Position numbers and translations under genes: made by a program. From Caulobacteraceae bacterium (GTDB lineage Bacteria > Pseudomonadota > Alphaproteobacteria > Caulobacterales > Caulobacteraceae): 64,000 bases of DNA. The stretch's first letter is position 1. Each line of letters starts with the position of its first letter. Shown here piece by piece: positions 35,618 to 45,184 of the stretch. The stretch lies in contig JAIEQC010000005.1 of assembly GCA_019748055.1 (NCBI GenBank), forward strand, positions 1-64,000. The letters are read 5' to 3'. The notes below the pieces were generated by a model. That model made no database searches. It saw only the letters and a list, made by a program, of their open reading frames with translations, and was not told the DNA's origin.

Positions 35618-37525
35618 TCAGAACCGTCCAACCAGAAGCGGAACCAGACTACGCGCACCTTCGACCGTCAGATGATCATCATCCCGGAACAAGAAATTCC
35701 CGTCGCCGGTCACAGTCCGGCAACCAGCGGGCCCGCACAGAGACTCGATGGGCAAGACGATGGCGATGCCGTGCCGCTCTGCAACGCGCTGAAGTACCCT
35801 TGTCGTAGCGTCGATCACTTCTAGATCGCGCGGCGGCATGATTGCGCAGTGCTCCGTCCGTAATCCAACTTGCGTGGCTCGGGCCCAACAGAGGGTGGGT
35901 GCGATCATGAAGTCAGGTGTCGGGCCCCAAATTACCAGTTCCACATCCGCTCCCAGTTTCGAGCGAACCTGCCACACGCCTGCATCCAACTGCTTCTCGA
36001 ACTCCGCGAGTTTGCCGTTGGAGAGACGGACGTATTCGACCCAACGACCACTGATGACCACAAAGTCCGGCGGGCTCGCCTCAAGATCGTCAAGTACCGC
36101 CGAGTTGAAGCGTTCGCAGTCTTGAGGAGAGCCAAACAGTGGCATCGGCGGGCACGAGGACTTGCTTATGTGCCGCACGTTTGAGCCAGGCGCCGCTGCC
36201 ACCAACAGAGGTACGATGTGTTCGGCGTGGCTGTCGCCCCAGACCACGACGTCCCTCGCACCGAGACCTAGTGTGCAGGCGTCGCGGGGCGGCGGTACAC
36301 TGCCGCCGACATTGTGGCAGCTGTCGTGTGTATCCGGCAAAGAAGTGGAGGCAGACTGCGCGAGCATTACGCCTGGGGCTGCGCGAACCGGCAGGCCCTG
36401 CAGTCGTCCAAGCAAGGCCCCTACCAGAAACACAGACGCCAATGTCGCGACGCCCGCGCCCACCACAAAGAAGCCATGCCGTCCCGCACTTCTGAACGGA
36501 CGTTCCACCCAACGCCAGCTGGCCCACGCCATGCCGAAAGCGACGATCAGCGCAACAGCCGTCTCAAGGATGGTCAGGGGGCGAGACAAGACGAGCACAG
36601 GGAGGCTCAGAAGTGGCCAGTGCCAGAGATAGAGGGAGTAAGAGATCAGGCCGAGACCGACCGCAGGGGGACTTGAAAGGAGCTTGCCTGCGATCCCCTG
36701 GCCTTGAGCGCTGATAAGTAGAACGGTCCCCGCGCAAGGGACCAAAGAAGCCACCGCCGGCCAGGGGGCAGAAGCTCCCAAAGGCGAAAAGGCAACGAAG
36801 ATAAGCGCCGTCCCCAAAAAACCACACGCATTCCGGTACGACCTTGGAATCCGTTCATGCGGCAACGTCGCCAGAAGCGCGCCCAACAGCAGTTCCCAAG
36901 CGCGAGAACGCAACAGGTAGAAGGCCTCAGCCTCGGCAGCGTGCCAGCTCAGACGCACCGCCTCGGAAAACGACATCGTCGCGGCGGCGGCGATCACCAG
37001 CGTCGACCAGCGAGCCAACTTGGGATGAAACAGCACTAGCGTCGCGAGAGGCCAAAGGAGATAGAACTGCTCCTCGATCGACAGCGACCAGGTGTGCAGC
37101 AGTGGTTGGTAGGCGGCGTCGGGCGCGAAGTAGTCCGTGAGCGACAAGAAAAATCTGTTGGAAGACAGAGAAGCGACCGACGCGATCGACTGGCCCAGAA
37201 CGTCCAGATCCTGAGGGATCAGAATGATCAAGGCCACAAGGGTGACCGTCCCGATCATGACAGCCAAGGCCGGCAGAATGCGCCGCACCCGCCGTTCATA
37301 GAATGCGAGGATTCCGGAAAGTCCCCGCTCGCGTTCGCGCATCAAGATGCGGGTGATCAGGTAGCCGGAAATGACGAAGAACACGTCCACGCCGAAGAAG
37401 CCGCCCGGAACGAGCGCCGGCCATGCGTGCCCCATCACCACGGCTGATACCGCCACAGCCCTGAGGCCGTCGACGTCCGGCCGATACCCGCCACCAAAGG
37501 TTTCCCCGGCCGGAACCGACGTCAT
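35618..37525 (-). CDS. Acyltransferase 3 / SGNH family membrane acyltransferase (OafA-like)
   Basis: YRPDVDGLRAVAVSAVVMGHAWPALVPGGFFGVDVFFVISGYLITRIL; C-terminal SGNH DVVVWGDSHAEHIVPLL. Confidence 0.95.
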   Translation of the reverse strand: MTSVPAGETFGGGYRPDVDGLRAVAVSAVVMGHAWPALVPGGFFGVDVFFVISGYLITRILMRERERGLSGILAFYERRVRRILPALAVMIGTVTLVALIILIPQDLDVLGQSIASVASLSSNRFFLSLTDYFAPDAAYQPLLHTWSLSIEEQFYLLWPLATLVLFHPKLARWSTLVIAAAATMSFSEAVRLSWHAAEAEAFYLLRSRAWELLLGALLATLPHERIPRSYRNACGFLGTALIFVAFSPLGASAPWPAVASLVPCAGTVLLISAQGQGIAGKLLSSPPAVGLGLISYSLYLWHWPLLSLPVLVLSRPLTILETAVALIVAFGMAWASWRWVERPFRSAGRHGFFVVGAGVATLASVFLVGALLGRLQGLPVRAAPGVMLAQSASTSLPDTHDSCHNVGGSVPPPRDACTLGLGARDVVVWGDSHAEHIVPLLVAAAPGSNVRHISKSSCPPMPLFGSPQDCERFNSAVLDDLEASPPDFVVISGRWVEYVRLSNGKLAEFEKQLDAGVWQVRSKLGADVELVIWGPTPDFMIAPTLCWARATQVGLRTEHCAIMPPRDLEVIDATTRVLQRVAERHGIAIVLPIESLCGPAGCRTVTGDGNFLFRDDDHLTVEGARSLVPLLVGRF

Positions 37526-37566
37526 TGGGAGCTCATTTCAAGCACGCTCCCGGTGGCGTCCGCCGA

Positions 37567-38835
<1,269 letters not shown>

Positions 38836-39024
38836 CGACCCTTCTCACTCTCGCGCCCGTCTCTGGCGGACGGAACGCTTTTCCTCGCGTTTCAGTCCCG
38901 AACTTTGGGCGCGAAGGTCTTCAAAAAATGACAATCACCCATCACGAAGCGGGCGACAACCCCAACCGGACCTGCGACTCGACCGGGATGGGGATCAGAA
39001 TGGCATGCGGGATCACGGTGGCGA

Positions 39025-39669
39025 ATGTCTGACATGGGAAGCCAGCAAGGTTCGCGCCAGTCCGATCAAGAGCGCCCGGTGGTGGCCTTCGACTTCGACG
39101 GCACCCTGACGGTCCGAGACAGCTTCACCGCCTTCCTGCGCCGTCGCGCGGGCAAGCGCGGCTGGGCCAGGGGTCTGGTGCGGCTGTCACCGGCCATCGC
39201 CGCCTATGCTCGAGATCGGGATCGCGGACGGCTGAAGGCGGCGTCGGTGCGCGAGTTCCTGCTCGGCGTGCCGCGCGAGACGCTCGAGGCCGAGGCCGAG
39301 GCCTTCGCCGCGCGCGTCTGGGACCGCTTCATGCGCCCCGATGCCTTGGCCACTTGGGAAGACTGGGGTCGGCGCGGCGCGCTGCGCGTGATCGTGACCG
39401 CCAGTCCAGAGACGACCGTCGCTCCTTTCGCCCGCCGCCTGAACGCCGAAATGCTGCTGGGCACCCAGTTGGTCTTCGACGGCCAGGGACGCGTCACCGG
39501 CGCCTTCGCCACCCCCAACTGCCGCGGCGAGGAGAAGGTGCGTCGGCTCCACGCAGTCTTCGGCCCCGACCTGCGCCTGGTCGCCGCCTACGGCGACACC
39601 TCGGGCGACCATGAGATGCTCCAGATCGCCGATCAGGCAGGCTTTCGGGTCTTCACCGGCCGTCCCTGA
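39025..39669 (+). CDS. HAD-IB family hydrolase
   Basis: VVAFDFDGTLTVRDSFTAFLRR; RVIVTASPETTVAPFARRL; AYGDTSGDHEML. Confidence 0.9.
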   Translation: MSDMGSQQGSRQSDQERPVVAFDFDGTLTVRDSFTAFLRRRAGKRGWARGLVRLSPAIAAYARDRDRGRLKAASVREFLLGVPRETLEAEAEAFAARVWDRFMRPDALATWEDWGRRGALRVIVTASPETTVAPFARRLNAEMLLGTQLVFDGQGRVTGAFATPNCRGEEKVRRLHAVFGPDLRLVAAYGDTSGDHEMLQIADQAGFRVFTGRP

Positions 39670-39672
39670 CCT

Positions 39673-40626
39673 TCACCGATCCTCGGTTCCCGCAGTGTAG
39701 GCCTCGAGGATCGCCCGGCTGAGCGCCGATGCCTGCGCATGCTGTCCGACGTAGCCTTGGCGCACGGTGTACAACCCCTCGAGATACGCCAGATCCCACG
39801 GGGAAAGACCCGTCGAGCGGCGTTCGGGGACGAACAGGTTCAGGATGGAGTCGAACCGGCTCAGGTCCGCTTCCGGGTCGACCTGGGCCAAGGACACGAA
39901 GGCGATGTAATCCGCCAGTTGCTCCAGCGTCACGCCGTCCAGACGATCCACATCTACGATCACATACGAGCGTTTCATGACGTCCCGCAGCGGCTGGCGA
40001 AGGCGCGACGCGAAGTTGCGCCGGACCTGAGGCGCGTGAGCCTCTTCCATCAGTCGGCCGAAGGGATTCTCGACCGTCGGGCGGGAGCTGTACATGTTGG
40101 GCAGGCGGACCGCGATCTGCCCGGTCTCGTCGTCCACGGGCACGCTGACATGCCACCAGCGAACCGGCGCCTCGCCGCTCTGGAACCGGTTCAACGCAGC
40201 GCGCCCCTGGTCCATGCCGGAACCGCCGACGATGAACAGCTTGGGCCGCCGGGACACCAGTTCGCGCGCGAAACCGGCGCCGTCGGTCGTACCCATGATC
40301 AAGATGGACGGGTGGCAAGGCGGCTCATGCGCCGTGAGGCCCAGCTCTCGAACGAGGTCGGACACTCGGTCGACCAGATACTGCGCGACTTCCGGAGTGA
40401 AGTTCGCTGCCCCGACGCACACGCCGTCGTCCCAACGAGCCGTGCCCCTATTTCCCGCAGGATCGGCGACCTGCTCGACGAACAAATTGGCCGCCTCGTC
40501 CAGACGGCGGCCTTCGACAACGACCTCTTCAACCTCGTAGACCTGCCCGCCGTCCTGGGCGGCGGCCGACGTGGTGAAGAGCGCGATCAACGCCGCACTC
40601 AATCCTGAAACGATCGACTTCCGCAT
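39673..40626 (-). CDS. Secreted hypothetical protein, paralog of 41426-42352
   Basis: Signal MRKSIVSGLSAALIALFTTSAAAQ; VEEVVVEGRRLDEAANLFVEQV; RWDDGVCVGAANF; LEQLADYIAFVSLAQVDPEADLSRFDSILNLF. Confidence 0.8.
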   Translation of the reverse strand: MRKSIVSGLSAALIALFTTSAAAQDGGQVYEVEEVVVEGRRLDEAANLFVEQVADPAGNRGTARWDDGVCVGAANFTPEVAQYLVDRVSDLVRELGLTAHEPPCHPSILIMGTTDGAGFARELVSRRPKLFIVGGSGMDQGRAALNRFQSGEAPVRWWHVSVPVDDETGQIAVRLPNMYSSRPTVENPFGRLMEEAHAPQVRRNFASRLRQPLRDVMKRSYVIVDVDRLDGVTLEQLADYIAFVSLAQVDPEADLSRFDSILNLFVPERRSTGLSPWDLAYLEGLYTVRQGYVGQHAQASALSRAILEAYTAGTEDR

Positions 40627-40679
40627 GGTCTCACCTCCGATTTCGCATTGAGGGGCGACACGCGATGTCGTCAAGCGCG

Positions 40680-41321
40680 TCAAACCGTCTTCACGCCATC
40701 CCCATCCGCCTGCTCGCGGCGGTCATAGACGTGATCCACCAGACCCCAGGCCTTGGCTTCCTCGGCAGACATGAAGTGGTCGCGGTCCAGCGTCCGCTCG
40801 ACCTCTTCATAGGTCCGGCCGGTGTGGTGAACGTAGATCTCGTTCAAACGGCGCTTGGTGTAGCGGATGTCCTCGGCGTGGCGCTCGATGTCGGAGGCCT
40901 GGCCACGGAAGCCGCCCGAAGGTTGGTGCACCATGATCCGGGCGTTCGGCAGGGCCACCCGCTGGCCCGCAGCGCCTGCCGTCAGGATCAGCGACCCCGC
41001 CGAAGCCGCCATGCCCATGACTACGGTCGAGACCGGCGATTTGATGTATTGCATGGTGTCGTAGATCGCGAGCGCAGAGGTCACCTGACCGCCGGGGCTG
41101 TTGATGTACATGCTGATTTCCTTCTTCGGGTTCTCCGATTCGAGGAACAGCAGCTGGGCGCAGATCAGGCTGGCCATTCCGTCCTCGAACGGGCCGGTCA
41201 GAAAGATGATCCGCTCGCGCAGAAGGCGCGAGAAGATGTCGAATGCACGCTCCCCACGGCTGGACTGCTCCACGACCATGGGGACCAGATTGGATTGAAT
41301 GAGGTCGAGGGGATCGCGCAT
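40680..41321 (-). CDS. clpP: ATP-dependent Clp protease proteolytic subunit
   Basis: [66 protein letters not shown]. Confidence 0.97.
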   Translation of the reverse strand: MRDPLDLIQSNLVPMVVEQSSRGERAFDIFSRLLRERIIFLTGPFEDGMASLICAQLLFLESENPKKEISMYINSPGGQVTSALAIYDTMQYIKSPVSTVVMGMAASAGSLILTAGAAGQRVALPNARIMVHQPSGGFRGQASDIERHAEDIRYTKRRLNEIYVHHTGRTYEEVERTLDRDHFMSAEEAKAWGLVDHVYDRREQADGDGVKTV

Positions 41322-41425
41322 GGAGGGCCTTTTCTCGGAATGCTGCATGGGCGCGACTCAGCGGCGCGCTTTCGTGATTTCAGGATATCGCTCCCCCCCC
41401 GGGGCGGCGCAAGGCGCGAGCCGCA

Positions 41426-42352
41426 TCACTCCGTCTGTGGCTGACCGTCTCGCATCGTCCGGGCCACCTCTGCAGCCACGCCGTCAGAGACCGCGCGCCG
41501 GTTGGTCCGCATCGGTTCTCCGGGGCGGTATAGAGCACGCAGATAAGCCATGTCCCAGTCGCTGAACCCGTCGCTGGATGCCGGGTCCTCGAAAACATTC
41601 AGCACGCTGGCCTGCCGCGACACATCGCCCGCCGGATCGACCTGAGCCAAGGCGACGAATGCCAAATAGTCGGCAAGTTGTTGAGGCGTGACGTCCGCCA
41701 TGCGTGTCACGTCCACGACGATGAAGGTGCGGGCGAGGTCGTCACGAATCTGGCTGTTCAGCCTCGACGCCGACGTGAAGATGTAAGGCGCGGACGGATT
41801 GCCGTCGGCATCGACGTCGCCGGGCAGCCTGGACGCTCTCTGACCCGTTTCGGAGTCGATCGGCACGCTGGTCGTCCACCAGCGCACCGGGACGTCCGAG
41901 TCGAGAAACAACGCCTCGTAATCGCTGCTCAGGTGAAAAGTCCGCGGTCCGAGACTGAACCCGCGGGGGTCCGCCTGGAAAATGGCCCCCGCGACCCCGC
42001 GAGGATCCTCGGTGAAAATCATGATGACATTGGGTCGACAGCCAGGGTCGGCAGCATCGACGCCGAGATCCTGCGCAACGCCTGAAATGTGGTCGATCAA
42101 CGGCTGAGCGACATCAGCGCGTAGATTCACCGCCCCCACGCAGATCGGACGGTTCCACCGAGCCAGCCCCCGGCCCCGGGGCGCCTCACCCACGTTCTCG
42201 ACGAACTCCTCGGCGACCGTCGCCAGCGGCCGACCATCTACGATGATGTCGTCCACGCGCGTGACCGGCGGGTCCTGCGGCGGAGGATCCTGACGCGGAG
42301 GATCTTGCGGAGCCGAAGCGACCAGAGCCAGAGAAACGACGACGGCCAACAT
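41426..42352 (-). CDS. Secreted hypothetical protein, paralog of 39673-40626
   Basis: Signal MLAVVVSLALVASA; VDDIIVDGRPLATVAEEFVENV; RWNRPICVGAVNL; PQQLADYLAFVALAQVDPAGDVSRQASVLNVF. Confidence 0.8.
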   Translation of the reverse strand: MLAVVVSLALVASAPQDPPRQDPPPQDPPVTRVDDIIVDGRPLATVAEEFVENVGEAPRGRGLARWNRPICVGAVNLRADVAQPLIDHISGVAQDLGVDAADPGCRPNVIMIFTEDPRGVAGAIFQADPRGFSLGPRTFHLSSDYEALFLDSDVPVRWWTTSVPIDSETGQRASRLPGDVDADGNPSAPYIFTSASRLNSQIRDDLARTFIVVDVTRMADVTPQQLADYLAFVALAQVDPAGDVSRQASVLNVFEDPASSDGFSDWDMAYLRALYRPGEPMRTNRRAVSDGVAAEVARTMRDGQPQTE

Positions 42353-42364
42353 GCGGGCGCTCCG

Positions 42365-42390
42365 GAACACGCCCAAAGTCGGGCGTGTTC
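42365..42390 (-). promoter_or_regulatory. Perfect 10-bp hairpin between tig and the secreted paralog
   Basis: gaacacgccc-aaagtc-gggcgtgttc; ends 12 nt before the ATG at 42352 on the minus strand. Confidence 0.7.
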
Positions 42391-42436
42391 AATGTGCCCT
42401 AGACAACCGTCGCTGGAAAGACCCGCCGAAGGGCGG

Positions 42437-43780
42437 TCAGCCCTCGTCTTCGTCCTTCAGGAGGTCTTCCTTGCTGATCGGCGCGTCCTTGACCTCGGCT
42501 TGGCCGAAGATCAGCTCGCACACCTTCTCCTCATAGACCGGAGCGCGCATCTGGGCGGCGGCGTTCGGGTTCTGGCGATAGAAGTCCAGCACCTGGCGCT
42601 CCTGACCCGGATAGTTGCGGGCCTCGGCCATGATGGCGTTGTTCAGCTCCTGGTCGGTGACCTGCACGTTGTTGGCGCGGCCGATCTCGGCCAGCACCAG
42701 ACCCAGGCGCACGCGGCGCTCGGCGATCTTGCGGTATTCCTTCTCCAGCGCCTTGTCGGTCTTCTTGGCGTCGGCCTCGTCCAGACGGCCGGCTTCCTTG
42801 TCGGCCTGGACCTGGCGCCAGATGCCGTCGAACTCGGCCTCGACCATCTTGGGCGGCAGGTCGAAGCTGTGCTTTTCGTCCAGCTGGTCCAGCAGGGCGC
42901 GCTTCAGCTTGAAGCGGGCGGCGCTCGAGTACTGCTGGTTCAGGTTTTGCCGGAGCAGGTCCTTCAGCTTGTCCAGCGACTCCAGGCCCAGGCGCGTGGC
43001 GAACTCGTCGTCGATCTTGGCCTCGGCCTCGGCCTTGATGGCCTTGACGGTCACGTCAAAGGTCGCGGCCTTCCCGGCCAGATGCGCGGCGCCGTAGTTC
43101 TCCGGGAAGGTGACGTTCAGCGTCTTCTCCTCGCCGACCTTCACACCCTTCAGCTGCTCCTCGAAGCCGGGGATGAAGCGGTTGGAGCCGATCACCAGGT
43201 CCGCGTCGGTGGCCGAACCGCCCTCGAACGCCTCGCCGTCGATCTTGCCGACGAAGTCGATGGTGACCTGGTCGCCTTCGGCGGCCTTCACCGTCTTGCC
43301 GGTCTTGTCCTCATAGGTCTTGGCCTGACCAGCCAGTTCCTTCAGCGCTTCGTCCAGATCGGCGTCGGTGGCCTCATAGACCGGGCGCTCCAGCTTCAGC
43401 GTCTTGGGATCGACCGGCGTGAACTCCGGCATGACCTCCAGGGCCATCTCATAGGTCAGGTCTTCCTGGCCCAGGATCACCTTGTCCATGTCGCTGACCA
43501 GCTTCATCTCGGCCGGTGCGGCGGGGCGCAGCTTGGCCTCGTCCAGCGCCTTCTGGCTGGAGGTGTTCAGCGCCTCGTTGACGATCTCGCCCATCAGGTC
43601 GCGGCCGTAGGTCTTCTTGACGTGCGCGGCGGGCACCTTGCCGGGACGGAAGCCCTTCAGCTTCATCTGCGGCGAGACTTCCTTGATGCGGGCGTCCAGC
43701 TTCTCGTTCAGCTCGGCGGCGGGGATGGTCACCGCGATCGTGCGGCTGAGACCTTCGTTCGACTTTTCGACGACTTGCAT
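42437..43780 (-). CDS. tig: Trigger factor
   Basis: MQVVEKSNEGLSRTIAVTIPAAELNEKLDARIKEVSPQMKLKGFRPGKVPAAHVKKTYG. Confidence 0.97.
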   Translation of the reverse strand: MQVVEKSNEGLSRTIAVTIPAAELNEKLDARIKEVSPQMKLKGFRPGKVPAAHVKKTYGRDLMGEIVNEALNTSSQKALDEAKLRPAAPAEMKLVSDMDKVILGQEDLTYEMALEVMPEFTPVDPKTLKLERPVYEATDADLDEALKELAGQAKTYEDKTGKTVKAAEGDQVTIDFVGKIDGEAFEGGSATDADLVIGSNRFIPGFEEQLKGVKVGEEKTLNVTFPENYGAAHLAGKAATFDVTVKAIKAEAEAKIDDEFATRLGLESLDKLKDLLRQNLNQQYSSAARFKLKRALLDQLDEKHSFDLPPKMVEAEFDGIWRQVQADKEAGRLDEADAKKTDKALEKEYRKIAERRVRLGLVLAEIGRANNVQVTDQELNNAIMAEARNYPGQERQVLDFYRQNPNAAAQMRAPVYEEKVCELIFGQAEVKDAPISKEDLLKDEDEG

Positions 43781-43848
43781 GGGCGGGACGATCTGACGCT
43801 CTGGGGCGCGGACGGACGGGCGGACGCGCGATGGGAAAAGCAAGAAGG

Positions 43849-43869
43849 GCCGCCCTTGGTCAGGGCGGC
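43849..43869 (-). promoter_or_regulatory. Hairpin upstream of tig, possible leader or attenuator
   Basis: gccgccc-ttggtca-gggcggc; on the minus strand followed by the pyrimidine-rich tract cttcttgctttt. Confidence 0.45.
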
Positions 43870-43957
43870 GCCTCGAAGCCCGCCCTTATGTCGAGACGGG
43901 GCGCAAAGGTCAACGCGGGCGGTTTCGTCCAGACGACCGCTCGCCTATCTCTGCCGC

Positions 43958-44629
43958 ATGACCGACGCCCCCTCCCCCCTCGGCCTCTTCGTCGCGCCGG
44001 TGACGGCCTTCCAGCAGAACTGCACCACGGTCTGGTGCACGAAGACGAGCAAGGCCGCCGTCATCGATCCCGGCGGCGGCGTCGATCCGATCCTGGCCGA
44101 GATCGCCCGGCGAGGCCTGACGCTGGACCAGATCTGGATCACCCACGGGCACCTCGACCACGCCGGCGGCGCCGCCGAGATGGCGGAGAAATCCGGCGCG
44201 CCCATCATCGGCCCGCATCCGGAGGACCAGTTCTGGATCGACGGCATCCCGGCCCAGGCGGCTCAGTACGGGCTGGAGCCGATGCGCAGCTTCACCCCGA
44301 CCCGCTGGCTGGACGAAGGCGACGTCCTGACGTTGGGCGAGACGGCGTGGGAGGTGTTCCACACGCCCGGCCACACGCCCGGCCACGTGATCTTCTTCTG
44401 CCGCGGCGCCCGCTTCGCCCTGGTGGGCGACGTCCTGTTCCAGGGCTCCATCGGCCGCACCGACTTCCCGCGCGGCGATCTCCAGACCCTGATCGACTCG
44501 GTCACGACGAAGCTCTGGCCGCTAGGCGACGACGTCCAGTTCGTCCCCGGCCACGGCCCCGGCTCCACCTTCGGCGCCGAGCGCCGCACCAACCCCTTCG
44601 TGTCCGACCGGGTGCTGGGCCAGGTCTGA
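43958..44629 (+). CDS. MBL-fold metallo-hydrolase (glyoxalase II-like)
   Basis: ITHGHLDHAGGAAEMAEKSG; TPGHTPGHVIFFC; LVGDVLFQGSIGRTDFPRGD; FVPGHGPGSTFGAERRTNPF. Confidence 0.94.
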   Translation: MTDAPSPLGLFVAPVTAFQQNCTTVWCTKTSKAAVIDPGGGVDPILAEIARRGLTLDQIWITHGHLDHAGGAAEMAEKSGAPIIGPHPEDQFWIDGIPAQAAQYGLEPMRSFTPTRWLDEGDVLTLGETAWEVFHTPGHTPGHVIFFCRGARFALVGDVLFQGSIGRTDFPRGDLQTLIDSVTTKLWPLGDDVQFVPGHGPGSTFGAERRTNPFVSDRVLGQV

Positions 44630-44653
44630 TCCTCCCCGGCGTCCGCGCGTTCC

Positions 44654-44675
44654 TCTCCTGAGCCTTTTCAGGAGA
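44654..44675 (+). promoter_or_regulatory. Hairpin sequestering a Shine-Dalgarno sequence
   Basis: tctcctga-gccttt-tcaggaga, 8-bp perfect stem containing AGGAG, 6 nt before ATG 44681. Confidence 0.6.
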
Positions 44676-44680
44676 CCGCC

Positions 44681-44824
44681 ATGCACGACCCCATGCCCGA
44701 CCCCGTTTCGCTACCCGAGGTGCCGGACGTCACTCCGCCGGGGCCGGAGATCGATCCCCCGCCGCCGTCGCCCGACCTGCCGCCGATGCCCGAGCCGGGG
44801 AACCCCGGCCGGCCGGCCGCCTGA
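44681..44824 (+). CDS. Proline-rich 47-aa small protein
   Basis: MHDPMPDPVSLPEVPDVTPPGPEIDPPPPSPDLPPMPEPGNPGRPAA; below the length cut-off of the supplied ORF track; has an SD. Confidence 0.5.
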   Translation: MHDPMPDPVSLPEVPDVTPPGPEIDPPPPSPDLPPMPEPGNPGRPAA

Positions 44825-44944
44825 CTGATTCGCCGAAGAGTCAGCGGTTTGCGGCTCGCGCCCCTGTGACCATTCGCCGGGAACGGATGGGGCGCATGCG
44901 GATTGTGACTGCAACCCAATCGCCACACCAGGAAGGACCGCCCC

Positions 44945-45175
44945 ATGTCCCTTCAGCCCCCGAAAGCGTCCGGCGTCTCCAAGCGCGGCTTCGCCTCGAT
45001 GGACCCGGAACGTCAGCGCGAGATCGCCCGCAAAGGCGGCGCCAGCGTGCCCAGCGAGAAGCGCTCTTTCTCCCAGGACCGCGGTCTGGCCGCCAAGGCC
45101 GGCCGCAAAGGCGGCGAGGCCTCGCACGGCAGCCGCAAGCCCGGCGAACGCGTCTCCCCGCCACCGGCGGAGTGA
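44945..45175 (+). CDS. KGG-repeat stress-induced protein (GsiB/YciG-like)
   Basis: KRGFASMDPERQREIARKGGASV...RGLAAKAGRKGGEASHG; upstream ggaagg. Confidence 0.88.
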   Translation: MSLQPPKASGVSKRGFASMDPERQREIARKGGASVPSEKRSFSQDRGLAAKAGRKGGEASHGSRKPGERVSPPPAE

Positions 45176-45184
45176 CCTGACGGC

